Origin: Tenacibaculum sp. MAR_2010_89
GTDB taxonomy: Bacteria > Bacteroidota > Bacteroidia > Flavobacteriales > Flavobacteriaceae
Length of the DNA: 64,000 bases
Assembly (NCBI RefSeq): GCF_900105985.1
Contig: NZ_FNUB01000005.1
Span: 496,001-560,000 of the forward strand
Direction of reading: 5' to 3'
Notes under the pieces: generated by a model
The model's input: only the letters and a program-made list of their open reading frames with translations
Database searches by the model: none
What the model was told of the DNA's origin: nothing
Made by a program: the position numbers and the translations under genes
In this document: one piece after another, positions 7,071 to 15,505 of the stretch
Layout of the letters: each line of letters starts with the position of its first letter
Numbering within the stretch: the first letter of the stretch is position 1

Positions 7071-9749
7071 ATGAAAAAATCTTTTTTAAACATACTACTT
7101 TTTTTAGTAGTTACTTCTTACGCATCAAATGATAAGTACCGATTAATTCTAACAGATAATCCAGCGACTACAATTATGATTGGTTGGAATCAGATTTCTG
7201 GTACAAGTCCTAAAGTGCATTACGGCACTACAGATTATGGAACAAATTGGCAAAATTATCCAAGTTCAAAAAGTATAGATCGATCAATTTCTTATAAAGG
7301 AATGAGTAATACTTTTGCTAAATTGACTGGCTTAACCCCAAATACCAATTACTATTTCGTTATTAGAGATAGTCAAGGAACCAGTAACCGTTTCTGGTTT
7401 AAAACTGCTCCTAGTAATAATCAAAGAATGTCATTCATTGCAGGAGGAGATTCTAGGAATAATAGAGCCCCTAGAAGAAATGCTAACTTGTTAGTGTCAA
7501 AATTAAAACCAACAGCTGTTTTTTTTGGTGGTGATATGACTAACGGAGATTCAAGTTCAGAATGGCAAAGTTGGTTTAATGATTGGCAATACACAATAGC
7601 TACTGATGGAAGAATGTTTCCAATAATACCAGCTAGAGGAAATCATGAAGATTCAAACAATAGCATTTATAATTTATTTAATGTTTCTTCATCTAATGTA
7701 TATTATGATATTACTTTTGGAAATAATTTGTATACAATTTATACATTAAATTCTGAAATTTCTGCTGGCGGAAATCAATATTCTTGGTTGAACCAAAAAC
7801 TAAACGGAAATAGCTCTATATGGAAATCTGCTCAATATCATAAACCAATGAGACCTCACGTATCTTCAAAATCTGAAGGGAATGATGAATATGCTAACTG
7901 GGCTCAGTTATTTTATGATAAAGGTGTTAATTTAGTTTTTGAATCGGATTCACATACAGTTAAAACAACTTGGCCTGTGAAACCTTGTTCAGGTGGAAGT
8001 GGATGTGATGATGGTTTTATAAGAGATAATAACAATGGAACTACTTATGTTGGAGAAGGTTGTTGGGGAGCTCCATTACGTTCTTCAAATGATGCAAAAA
8101 ACTGGACAAGAAATAATGGTACTTTTAATCAGTTTAAATGGATTTTTGTTGAAGAATCAAAAATTGAAGTTAGAACAATTAAAGTAGATAATGCAAATAA
8201 TGTAGGTTCAGTAACTAATGATAATCCATTTACTACCCCTTCTAATTTAGATGTTTGGAACCCGTCAAATGGAAGTGTTGTAACTATTATAAACTCGAAC
8301 GTGAGTTATCCAGAAGTAACTCTAACTAACCCGATTGATGGTTCAACTCATAAAGTTAATATAGCAATAACTATCAATGCGAATGCCTCGGATAGCGATG
8401 GAACTATAGCTAATGTGAAGTTTTATGTAAATGATAACTTAATAAAAACTGATACAAGTTCACCGTATTCAACCAGTTGGACACCTAGTGTTAATAATCA
8501 ATCATATATTTTAAAAACTGTAGCAATAGATAATGATGGAAATGAAACAATATCAAAAGAAGTTTCAATCTTTGTAGGAGAGGTATCAAAAACAATAACA
8601 TCAACAATTAATAGTGGAGATGATGATGCTGAACAATATGAATCATCTGGTAAAATGTATATGAATAGTTCTGATTTAGAATTAGTGTATGATGGAAGTT
8701 CAAAAGGGAACCAACACATTGGTTTATTATTTAGAAATTTAAACATACCTACAAATGCTACGATTACAAGTGCATACATTCAATTCACTACAGATGAAAC
8801 TAATTCAGGAAATACTTCATTAGGGATAAAGATTGAAGATTCGTCAAATGCTCAAAATATAACTTCTCAAGGGTATAATATTACATCAAGATCGTATTAT
8901 AATAAAACGATTAATTGGAATCCAAACTCATGGACTACAGTTGGAGAATCTGGAAATAAACAAAAAACACCAGAGTTAAAAGAATTAGTACAAAAAATAA
9001 TAAATAAATCGAGTTGGAGTCTTGGTAACTCAATGATGTTTTATATCTCAGGAACAGGAGAGCGAACTGCTGAATCATATGAAGGAAGTAGTAGTAAAGC
9101 TCCAAAATTAGTTATAACGTATACAACTGGTAGTTCCGACGGAGGAGGAAATACTCCAAAATGTGAAGATGTTTATGTAACTCTAGTGTTTGATAAATAT
9201 TCAAAAGAAACATCATGGACATTGAAAAATAGTAGCAACGAAGTAGTTATGAGTGGAGGGAATTATACCCAAGGAAATGGAGAGTCAATTACGGTATCTA
9301 AGTGCTTACCAGTTGGGTGTTATGATTTTAGTATTAATGACACCTATGGAGATGGAATTTGTTGTGATTATGGAAACGGTTCATATAAAGTAACGAAAAC
9401 TGACGGTACAGTTTTGGTATCTGGTGGTAGTTTTACAAGTTCAGATACTAAACAATTTTGTTTAATGAATACTTCTGCAAGAAAAAAAGAAAAGAAAGAA
9501 ACATCATTAAAATCAAAAATTACTCTTTATCCGAATCCTACTTCCGATAGATTATTCATTAGTGGAGGTGAAAACACATTATTATGGATAGCGAAAGTTC
9601 TTGATATTTCTGGTAAAAAAATACTTGAAGTACCTGTAATAAATAGTTCTATAAATATTTCAAACTTAACTAATAATTCAATTTATTTTATTGAAATATT
9701 TAATGAACTTGGAGAAAATAAACTGTCAGAAAAAATAATAAAGAAATAA
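7071..9749 (+). CDS. Secreted multidomain metallophosphatase with T9SS sorting domain
   Basis: This 892-residue protein has a signal peptide (about 1-18), then a fibronectin-like domain as in purple acid phosphatases (about 25-112). A calcineurin-type metallophosphoesterase core follows, with metal ligands in GGDSR (Asp127), GGDMTNGD (Asp155), GNHED (Asn191, His192), His257 and SDSHT (His295). After it come an Ig-like domain (about 412-504), a DNRLRE/carbohydrate-binding-like beta-sandwich (about 510-690), a Cys-rich domain with YGDGICCDYGNGSY (about 698-800), and a type A T9SS C-terminal domain (LYPNPTSDR from about 819). It should be exported and anchored to, or shed from, the cell surface to release phosphate from organic esters. 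Substrate unknown. Confidence 0.88.
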   Translation: MKKSFLNILLFLVVTSYASNDKYRLILTDNPATTIMIGWNQISGTSPKVHYGTTDYGTNWQNYPSSKSIDRSISYKGMSNTFAKLTGLTPNTNYYFVIRDSQGTSNRFWFKTAPSNNQRMSFIAGGDSRNNRAPRRNANLLVSKLKPTAVFFGGDMTNGDSSSEWQSWFNDWQYTIATDGRMFPIIPARGNHEDSNNSIYNLFNVSSSNVYYDITFGNNLYTIYTLNSEISAGGNQYSWLNQKLNGNSSIWKSAQYHKPMRPHVSSKSEGNDEYANWAQLFYDKGVNLVFESDSHTVKTTWPVKPCSGGSGCDDGFIRDNNNGTTYVGEGCWGAPLRSSNDAKNWTRNNGTFNQFKWIFVEESKIEVRTIKVDNANNVGSVTNDNPFTTPSNLDVWNPSNGSVVTIINSNVSYPEVTLTNPIDGSTHKVNIAITINANASDSDGTIANVKFYVNDNLIKTDTSSPYSTSWTPSVNNQSYILKTVAIDNDGNETISKEVSIFVGEVSKTITSTINSGDDDAEQYESSGKMYMNSSDLELVYDGSSKGNQHIGLLFRNLNIPTNATITSAYIQFTTDETNSGNTSLGIKIEDSSNAQNITSQGYNITSRSYYNKTINWNPNSWTTVGESGNKQKTPELKELVQKIINKSSWSLGNSMMFYISGTGERTAESYEGSSSKAPKLVITYTTGSSDGGGNTPKCEDVYVTLVFDKYSKETSWTLKNSSNEVVMSGGNYTQGNGESITVSKCLPVGCYDFSINDTYGDGICCDYGNGSYKVTKTDGTVLVSGGSFTSSDTKQFCLMNTSARKKEKKETSLKSKITLYPNPTSDRLFISGGENTLLWIAKVLDISGKKILEVPVINSSINISNLTNNSIYFIEIFNELGENKLSEKIIKK

Positions 9750-9770
9750 TTAATAATAAGAATGACTTTT

Positions 9771-9804
9771 AAAAAACGGATTATTAATTAGTAATCCGTT
9801 TTTT
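9771..9804. terminator. Bidirectional terminator between phosphatase gene and dxs
   Basis: Arms AAAAAACGGATTA (9771-9783) and TAATCCGTTTTTT (9792-9804) flank a short AT loop. A/T-runs on both sides let it serve both convergent genes; the dxs stop codon overlaps its right edge. Confidence 0.85.
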
Positions 9805-11566
9805 ATTGAGTAATTAGTTTTAAAATACTTTGCGGATCAATTCCACATTGTAGTTGTAATTCTTCAGTAGTTCCGTGATGAATAAAATTATCAGGAATTC
9901 CTAAGACTTCTATTTTACCTTGATAATTATAGTTTGAGGCAATTTCTAAGATAGCACTTCCAAATCCACCATTTTTGCAACTATCTTCAATAGTAATTAT
10001 TCTATTAAAGGTTTTAAAAATATTTTTAAGTATTTCAATGTCTAGTGGTTTTACAAAACGCATATCATAATGAGCAACAAGATCTTTATTTTTAATGTTA
10101 TATACCGCTTCAGTGACATTTTTAGCTATTGTGCCAATTGATAGTATAGCTATTTTATTACCTTCTTTTAAACAAGTTGCTTTACCAATTTCTATTTTAT
10201 TAAAAGGAAGCTGCCAATTTTTGATGTTTCCTCTTCCTCTTGGATAGCGAATTGCTATTGGTTGCTTTAATTCTTTTTGAGCAGTGTATAATATATTTCG
10301 AAGTTCTATTTCGTTTCTAGGAGCAAATATTATTAAATTAGGAATACATCGTAAGTAAGCAATGTCAAAAACACCATGATGAGTAGCTCCATCTTGACCT
10401 ACTAGTCCAGCCCTATCTAAACAAAAAATAACTGGTAAATTTTGTAGCGCTACATCATGAATTACTTGATCATATGAACGTTGTAAAAAAGTAGAGTAAA
10501 TATTACAATAAGGAATTAACCCTTCAGTAGCCATACCAGCAGCTAAAGTTACTGCATGTTGTTCAGCAATACCAACATCAAAAGTACGTTCAGGAAACTC
10601 TTCCAACATAAATTTTAATGAACTTCCAGTTAACATAGCTGGAGTAATACCTACTATTTTTTTGTTTTTATGAGCTAATTCAACAATTGTTTTTCCAAAA
10701 ACATCTTGAAATTTAGTAAACTCATTTTTTTCTTTTGGTAAAACATCACCTGAAATTTTATCAAATTTACCAGGAGCATGATATTTTACTTGATTTTCTT
10801 CTGCTTGGCGTAATCCTTTTCCTTTTGTAGTAATTATATGTAAAAACTTAGGACCAGGAACCTTTTTTAAACGTTCAAGTTCTCTTAGTAATTCTTCAAG
10901 ATTATGACCATCTATAGGGCCAGAATAATCAAAATTTAATCCTTCAAAAATATTATGTTGTTCTACATCGTTTCGAGTAGATTTTATACGAGTTAAATAA
11001 TCTTTTAAAGCACCTACTGAAGGGTCAATCCCTATAGCGTTATCGTTTAAAATAACGAGTAAATTTGCATTAGTGTCTCCTCCATGATTCAACGCTTCAA
11101 ATGCCATACCGCTAGCAATAGATGCATCACCAATAACAGCAATATGATGTTTGTTTTTTCCTTGTAGTTTTGAAGCTATTGCCATACCTAAAGCTGCAGA
11201 TATTGAAGTAGAAGAATGCCCTACGCCAAAAGTATCATATTCACTTTCACTACGTTTTGGAAATCCAGAAATTCCATTTAACTGACGATTTGTATGGAAT
11301 ACATTTTTTCTACCAGTTAAAATTTTATGAACATATGCTTGGTGTCCTACATCCCAAACTAATAAATCTTCAGGAGTGTTAAAAACGTAATGCAATGCAA
11401 TTGTTAATTCAATTACCCCTAAGCTAGCACCTAAATGCCCTTCTTTAGTTGAAACTACATCAATAATAAAATCGCGTAATTCTTTAGCCACTGTAGGTAA
11501 ATTATTTACAGTGATTTTTCTTAAATCAGAGGGATATTCGATAGTATGTAATAGGCTTTCTGACAT
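9803..11566 (-). CDS. dxs: 1-Deoxy-D-xylulose-5-phosphate synthase
   Basis: This enzyme joins pyruvate and glyceraldehyde-3-phosphate, using thiamine diphosphate, in the first step of the non-mevalonate isoprenoid pathway; it also feeds thiamine and pyridoxal synthesis. The 587-residue protein has the TPP-binding GDASIASGMAFEALN, the pyrimidine-domain block DVGIAEQHAVTLAAGMA, and a C-terminal transketolase domain. I start it at MSESLL (ATG at 11564-11566), not at an ATG five codons upstream, because that upstream ATG falls within or beside the -7 box TACATTTG at 11571-11578. It is divergent from rsmI. Confidence 0.95.
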   Translation of the reverse strand: MSESLLHTIEYPSDLRKITVNNLPTVAKELRDFIIDVVSTKEGHLGASLGVIELTIALHYVFNTPEDLLVWDVGHQAYVHKILTGRKNVFHTNRQLNGISGFPKRSESEYDTFGVGHSSTSISAALGMAIASKLQGKNKHHIAVIGDASIASGMAFEALNHGGDTNANLLVILNDNAIGIDPSVGALKDYLTRIKSTRNDVEQHNIFEGLNFDYSGPIDGHNLEELLRELERLKKVPGPKFLHIITTKGKGLRQAEENQVKYHAPGKFDKISGDVLPKEKNEFTKFQDVFGKTIVELAHKNKKIVGITPAMLTGSSLKFMLEEFPERTFDVGIAEQHAVTLAAGMATEGLIPYCNIYSTFLQRSYDQVIHDVALQNLPVIFCLDRAGLVGQDGATHHGVFDIAYLRCIPNLIIFAPRNEIELRNILYTAQKELKQPIAIRYPRGRGNIKNWQLPFNKIEIGKATCLKEGNKIAILSIGTIAKNVTEAVYNIKNKDLVAHYDMRFVKPLDIEILKNIFKTFNRIITIEDSCKNGGFGSAILEIASNYNYQGKIEVLGIPDNFIHHGTTEELQLQCGIDPQSILKLITQ

Positions 11567-11570
11567 TAAA

Positions 11571-11578
11571 CAAATGTA
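11571..11578 (-). promoter_or_regulatory. -7 box of dxs
   Basis: The minus strand reads TACATTTG, ending 4 bases before the chosen dxs ATG. Transcription would start at or very near that ATG, so the mRNA may be leaderless. Confidence 0.5.
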
Positions 11579-11619
11579 CAAAAAGCATTATATAACCCTA
11601 CTGTAAGCATAAAACTTTG

Positions 11620-11627
11620 TAGTTTTG
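11620..11627 (+). promoter_or_regulatory. -7 box of rsmI
   Basis: TAGTTTTG matches TAnnTTTG and ends 4 bases before the rsmI ATG at 11632, which suggests a leaderless or nearly leaderless message. No clear -33 element is visible. Confidence 0.5.
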
Positions 11628-11631
11628 TAGT

Positions 11632-12303
11632 ATGAGTAAATTATATGTAGTGCCAACGCCAATTGGAAACCTAGAAGATATGACTTTAAGAGCAATTAGA
11701 GTTCTTAAAGAAGTTGATGCTATTTTAGCTGAAGATACACGTACAAGTGGGAAGCTATTAAAGCATTTCGAAATTGCAACACCAATGCAATCTCATCATA
11801 TGCATAATGAACATAAAACGGTAGATACAATTATTAGGCGTTTGCAAAGTGGTGAAACTTTTGCATTGATTTCTGATGCTGGAACTCCAGCAATTTCTGA
11901 TCCTGGTTTTTTACTAACACGAGCTTGTATTCAACACGAAATAGATGTTGAATGTTTGCCTGGTGCTACAGCCTTTGTTCCAGCTTTAGTTAACTCTGGT
12001 TTGCCAAATGACAAGTTTGTTTTTGAAGGTTTTTTGCCTGTTAAAAAAGGAAGGCAAACTCGTTTAAAATTACTTGCTGAAGAAACTAGAACGATGATAT
12101 TTTATGAAAGTCCGCATAAGCTTTTAAAAACATTAACTCATTTTGGTGAATATTTTGGTAACGATAGGCAAGTGTCAGTATCTAGAGAATTAACAAAATT
12201 ATTTGAAGAAACCAAACGAGGAAGCGTAGAAGAAGTGTTATCATATTATACAGTTAAACCTGCTAAAGGTGAAATAGTTATTATTGTTGATGGTAAAAAA
12301 TAG
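11632..12303 (+). CDS. rsmI: 16S rRNA (cytidine(1402)-2'-O)-methyltransferase
   Basis: The product methylates the ribose 2'-O of C1402 in the decoding centre of 16S rRNA, using SAM. The 223-residue protein shows the tetrapyrrole-methylase-type fold: LYVVPTPIGNLEDMTLRAI at the N-terminus, AEDTRTSGKLL, ALISDAGTPAISDPG, and FYESPHKLLKTL. It lacks the roughly 60-residue C-terminal domain of the E. coli enzyme, which is normal for Bacteroidota. It is monocistronic, with a promoter abutting the start. Confidence 0.95.
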   Translation: MSKLYVVPTPIGNLEDMTLRAIRVLKEVDAILAEDTRTSGKLLKHFEIATPMQSHHMHNEHKTVDTIIRRLQSGETFALISDAGTPAISDPGFLLTRACIQHEIDVECLPGATAFVPALVNSGLPNDKFVFEGFLPVKKGRQTRLKLLAEETRTMIFYESPHKLLKTLTHFGEYFGNDRQVSVSRELTKLFEETKRGSVEEVLSYYTVKPAKGEIVIIVDGKK

Positions 12304-12313
12304 GTTTCTCATT

Positions 12314-13021
12314 TTAAAAAGAAACTAATTGATATTCTGGATACTGTTTTTGTAATAATTTTTCTGATTTTTCAGGAATAACTTTAAGGGTTATATATGT
12401 TATAATTATTGAAAAGACAATCATGAAAGAAGAAAACATACAAAAGAATAGTCCCATTTCATAAAAATCTTTGTTGGTAGGTAAACTAATATCGAAAATG
12501 TAAAAAAGAATAAGAGTAAGACTTCCAATGCCTTGAGTTTTTATGATGTCTTCTAGCATCCATCTTTTTCCTGTTTTCTTATTTTTTTTCTTTAAATTTT
12601 TGCTAGAATAATAAACTGCTATGGTTTGTAGTAAACAAAGAGATAAATAGGTCGTAGTATATATGTAATAAGCAAAATTTAGTTGTTGAATTTGATAAAA
12701 AGACAATAACATTAATACAGTTAAAATGATTTTAGGAAGCTTAAACCAATCTTTAATAAATTGAAATACAATTTTAATATATTTTTTATTTAGTTGCTTT
12801 TGTTTTTCTTCAATTACATCCATAAAACCAAATATTCCAAATTTTTTAAAAGAAATATCTCTTGCTTTTTCGAAAGATAGTTGTGGTTTATTATCCCATA
12901 TTTGCTCAATATCATTAGCTAAATGATCTACAAGTTCAGTTTGTACATCATAATATTCTACATAATGCTGTCGGGTAAATATATACAACTCTTCTATATG
13001 TTTTTCTGTTAGCTTTTTCAT
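12314..13021 (-). CDS. HAAS-like membrane protein, fourth in tandem paralogue array
   Basis: This 235-residue protein is the last and most diverged of four paralogues downstream of a PadR regulator. Its N-terminal 60 residues carry the shared block (VEYYDVQTELVDHLANDIE). After about residue 90 come roughly four membrane helices and a cytoplasmic-looking basic segment (NLKKKNKKTGKRW). Its ATG overlaps the TGA of the preceding gene (ATGA), so translation is coupled. The N-terminal block resembles the HAAS/DUF1700-type domains that accompany PadR regulators in Firmicutes, a similarity of pattern and setting I cannot verify. Function unknown. Confidence 0.7.
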   Translation of the reverse strand: MKKLTEKHIEELYIFTRQHYVEYYDVQTELVDHLANDIEQIWDNKPQLSFEKARDISFKKFGIFGFMDVIEEKQKQLNKKYIKIVFQFIKDWFKLPKIILTVLMLLSFYQIQQLNFAYYIYTTTYLSLCLLQTIAVYYSSKNLKKKNKKTGKRWMLEDIIKTQGIGSLTLILFYIFDISLPTNKDFYEMGLFFCMFSSFMIVFSIIITYITLKVIPEKSEKLLQKQYPEYQLVSF

Positions 13022-13674
13022 AATGATAATTCTCTTTTTATGTTTTCAATTTTAGTGTATGCCATTCGAAAAATTTTGTAACCTGTATGCATTGCTACAT
13101 AGTATAAAGGAATTAATAATAACCACACTTTTTTTTGAATTACTTCAGAAGTGTATGGTATAAATTGGATAACCATGTTAAGAATTAAAAAAGTAAAAGA
13201 GAAATAGAAAACCCCATAGTTTATATGAACAGATTTCCCAAATTTTTTAAAATAGAGTATAACTGTGTGTATTAAACAAAAAACAATGGGTATTATGTAC
13301 AAGATAATGTTTAGCTGTTTAAAATATTTCAAAGAAATACTTTGAGCTAAAAAAAAGTAGGTTAATGTAAGTGTGAAAAAAACTAATACTTTTTTAAATG
13401 ATTTAAAGAAATCTATAAACATTTTAGAAAATTGTTTTCTGTAAAGAGTATTTATAGTTTTCCAACCGTTTTTATGGATTTCACGTAAGTTTTTATTCCA
13501 ACCAGATCTTTCTAAAGCATTTTTAAATTCACTTTTAAAAAGTGTAGTTTCAGAATTTAATTCAATATCAGAGACTAAGTGATCCACCATTTCTATCCTT
13601 TGATCCCAATATTCAATTCCGTTTTCCTTTAAATAATTATCTATGAATTGTATTTGTTCCTTAGTTAATTCCAT
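13018..13674 (-). CDS. HAAS-like membrane protein, third in tandem paralogue array
   Basis: This 218-residue protein starts MELTKEQIQFIDNYL and has the array's shared N-terminal block (IEYWDQRIEMVDHLVSDIE), then a charged helical stretch to about residue 80, then four predicted membrane helices. It starts two bases after the stop of the gene before it and overlaps the next by 4 bases. The conserved acidic/histidine pattern DxRxEMVDH suggests a small signalling or binding domain placed on the cytoplasmic side of the membrane part. Function unknown. Confidence 0.7.
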   Translation of the reverse strand: MELTKEQIQFIDNYLKENGIEYWDQRIEMVDHLVSDIELNSETTLFKSEFKNALERSGWNKNLREIHKNGWKTINTLYRKQFSKMFIDFFKSFKKVLVFFTLTLTYFFLAQSISLKYFKQLNIILYIIPIVFCLIHTVILYFKKFGKSVHINYGVFYFSFTFLILNMVIQFIPYTSEVIQKKVWLLLIPLYYVAMHTGYKIFRMAYTKIENIKRELSL

Positions 13675-13676
13675 AC

Positions 13677-14345
13677 TTATTCAATTAAGTAATTATATTT
13701 TTCTTTGATAGTATTCATTTTTGAGATAAAGCTTTCTCCTGAAAGAAATAAACCAAAAAAAGAAATAAGCATTGTATTAAAAAGGGAAGAATTCCAATCA
13801 CCATTATTATTACCAATTTTTGATAAATTAAAAAATTGAAAAGCTATATTGATTATGATTCCTCCTGCTAAAGAGTATGAATGAACAATTTTTAATTTTC
13901 CAAATGTTTTTATAAATTCTCTTGTTTTTAATACATAATATGTGATGTATCCAATCAATAAAATTATTGGAAAATACAAAGTGTTTATGTTTTGTAATTT
14001 ATTCATATAAAAACTAATGCTAGCGACTATGCTTATTATAGCTAAGTTTCTTGGTTTAATTGTCTGTTGAACCATATCTTTTAAAATAAATAAAGCATCA
14101 GACCAAAACTTTTTCTTCAATATTGAATCATACCTTTTTTTTAGTTCTTCTTTTCTACTTAACATATATTTTAAAAAATGAGTATGAAGTCGTTGGTCTT
14201 CATAAAAAGCAGGAATATTACTCACTTTATTTTCTATTTCTGAAGCGATATGATCTACCATTTCAAATCGGATGTCTATATATTCGACACCAATAGCCTC
14301 TAAAAAATTATTTATTTGTTGTACTTGTTCCTTAGTTAATTCCAT
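13677..14345 (-). CDS. HAAS-like membrane protein, second in tandem paralogue array
   Basis: This 222-residue protein starts MELTKEQVQQINNFL and carries VEYIDIRFEMVDHIASEIE, the clearest version of the shared N-terminal block. A helical linker with RKEELKKRYDSILKKKFW follows, then about five membrane segments. Its ATG shares one base with the stop of the gene before it (TAATG), a classic coupled arrangement. Its N-terminus is closest to that of the third paralogue. Function unknown. Confidence 0.7.
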   Translation of the reverse strand: MELTKEQVQQINNFLEAIGVEYIDIRFEMVDHIASEIENKVSNIPAFYEDQRLHTHFLKYMLSRKEELKKRYDSILKKKFWSDALFILKDMVQQTIKPRNLAIISIVASISFYMNKLQNINTLYFPIILLIGYITYYVLKTREFIKTFGKLKIVHSYSLAGGIIINIAFQFFNLSKIGNNNGDWNSSLFNTMLISFFGLFLSGESFISKMNTIKEKYNYLIE

Positions 14346-15001
14346 TAAAAAGAATATTTTTTCAACAATGTAAAGTGCTTTTTATAAAGCTTTATAGCTA
14401 GTTGAAACATAAATAAACTAACAACTAAAATCATTGTTTTTAATAAATCTAAGCCATCATGTTTGGTTATAAAAGAACCAGAAATCATAAAAGGAAATAA
14501 AACTACAGCCAACACTTGAGTTTCATATAAAAACCTGAAAGATGTTTTTTGCTTCGTAGAATATATATGGACGTAACCTAATATGATTAATAAAGAAAGA
14601 GCATAGGATACGGTTTGAAAAGTAATGTTTGCGATATCCGCTATAAGGGTTGAAACATTTAAAGAAATACTATCATTGAAACCTATTGAGAGTAGCATTA
14701 GAATAAATATACTCCATATTTTTATAGCATGTGGTTTTCCATATTTTTTCATTTTATTTATAATAAGTAAAGGTTTTACATAGCAATACCCTAAATAAAT
14801 ACTAGAAGAATTTTGTAAAAGAACATTCCATTTTTCAGTTGCTTTATTAAATGAATGATCAAAGTCTTTTTCAGTAAGCATAGTGCTTTCTATTTCCGAA
14901 ATTATGTGGTCAAGTACTTCAACTCTAATATCTATATAGTAAACCATTTTTTTATCTAGATACTTTTTTACTTGCTGTGTTTGGTTTTTAGTTAGCTCCA
15001 T
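14345..15001 (-). CDS. HAAS-like membrane protein, first in tandem paralogue array
   Basis: This 218-residue protein directly follows the PadR regulator with a 2-base gap. It starts MELTKNQTQQVKKYLDKK and has the shared block VYYIDIRVEVLDHIISEIE. The membrane part, from about residue 90, has four or five helices. The tight packing means regulator and all four paralogues are made from one transcript. In characterised PadR operons, the regulator represses its own operon and responds to small hydrophobic compounds or envelope stress; that such a signal applies here is inference. Confidence 0.7.
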   Translation of the reverse strand: MELTKNQTQQVKKYLDKKMVYYIDIRVEVLDHIISEIESTMLTEKDFDHSFNKATEKWNVLLQNSSSIYLGYCYVKPLLIINKMKKYGKPHAIKIWSIFILMLLSIGFNDSISLNVSTLIADIANITFQTVSYALSLLIILGYVHIYSTKQKTSFRFLYETQVLAVVLFPFMISGSFITKHDGLDLLKTMILVVSLFMFQLAIKLYKKHFTLLKKYSF

Positions 15002-15003
15002 AC

Positions 15004-15369
15004 TTAATCTAAATTTAATTTTGGATTTACTAATTGCTGCATAGTTTTTAAAAACTCTTGCATTTCTGCTAATTTATTAGCCGTTTCTTTTGTACCGCTT
15101 TCAGTCAACTTATAGTACTTTCGTAATCTGTTTCCAACTTTAGCTACTTCTACATCTAATAAGCCTTCAGCTTCTAGTTTGTGTAAAGCAGGATACAAAG
15201 CGCCTTCAGTAATTTGCAATTCTCCTTTTGTTAGTTCTTTTACTTTTTGTGTTATTTCGTAGCCATACATTTTATCATTTTGTGCTAAAAGTTTTAAAAT
15301 GATGGTTTGTAATGAACCTTTATATAATTTTTGATTTCCCATTTCGTTACCTGTCTTACTGTTTTGCAT
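15004..15369 (-). CDS. PadR family transcriptional regulator
   Basis: This 121-residue protein has the PadR winged helix: LYKGSLQTIILKLLAQNDKMYGYEI, then ITEGALYPALHKLEAEGLL in the recognition helix and wing, and a short C-terminal dimerisation helix. (The first block is quoted in parts: GSLQTIILKLL, then MYGYEI.) It heads the operon of four paralogous membrane proteins and probably autoregulates it. An imperfect palindrome lies 32-54 bases upstream of its start. A second Met at residue 10 is a possible alternative start; I keep the first because the promoter lies well upstream of it. Confidence 0.88.
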   Translation of the reverse strand: MQNSKTGNEMGNQKLYKGSLQTIILKLLAQNDKMYGYEITQKVKELTKGELQITEGALYPALHKLEAEGLLDVEVAKVGNRLRKYYKLTESGTKETANKLAEMQEFLKTMQQLVNPKLNLD

Positions 15370-15394
15370 TTTAAAAAACGCTTAAAACATGGTG

Positions 15395-15423
15395 TAAATG
15401 TATGCATAATTTTCTTATGTATA
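15395..15423 (-). promoter_or_regulatory. Likely promoter and PadR operator
   Basis: An imperfect palindrome, TATGCATAA (15401-15409) and TTATGTATA (15415-15423), with a 5-base spacer, has the ATAC/ATGT-type symmetry of PadR sites. It abuts a near-consensus minus-strand -7 box TACATTTA at 15395-15402. A repressor bound here would block the promoter of the PadR operon. Confidence 0.45.
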
Positions 15424-15479
15424 AAATTCTTAGGTGTTATTTTATGGAAACTCTAACTATTCATTCGTTATTAGTTTGT

Positions 15480-15487
15480 TACTTTTG
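15480..15487 (+). promoter_or_regulatory. -7 box of the PaaE-like reductase gene
   Basis: A perfect TACTTTTG lies 18 bases before the ATG at 15506. The -33 element is not clear. Confidence 0.5.
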
Positions 15488-15505
15488 CATGATATTACTT
15501 AAAGA

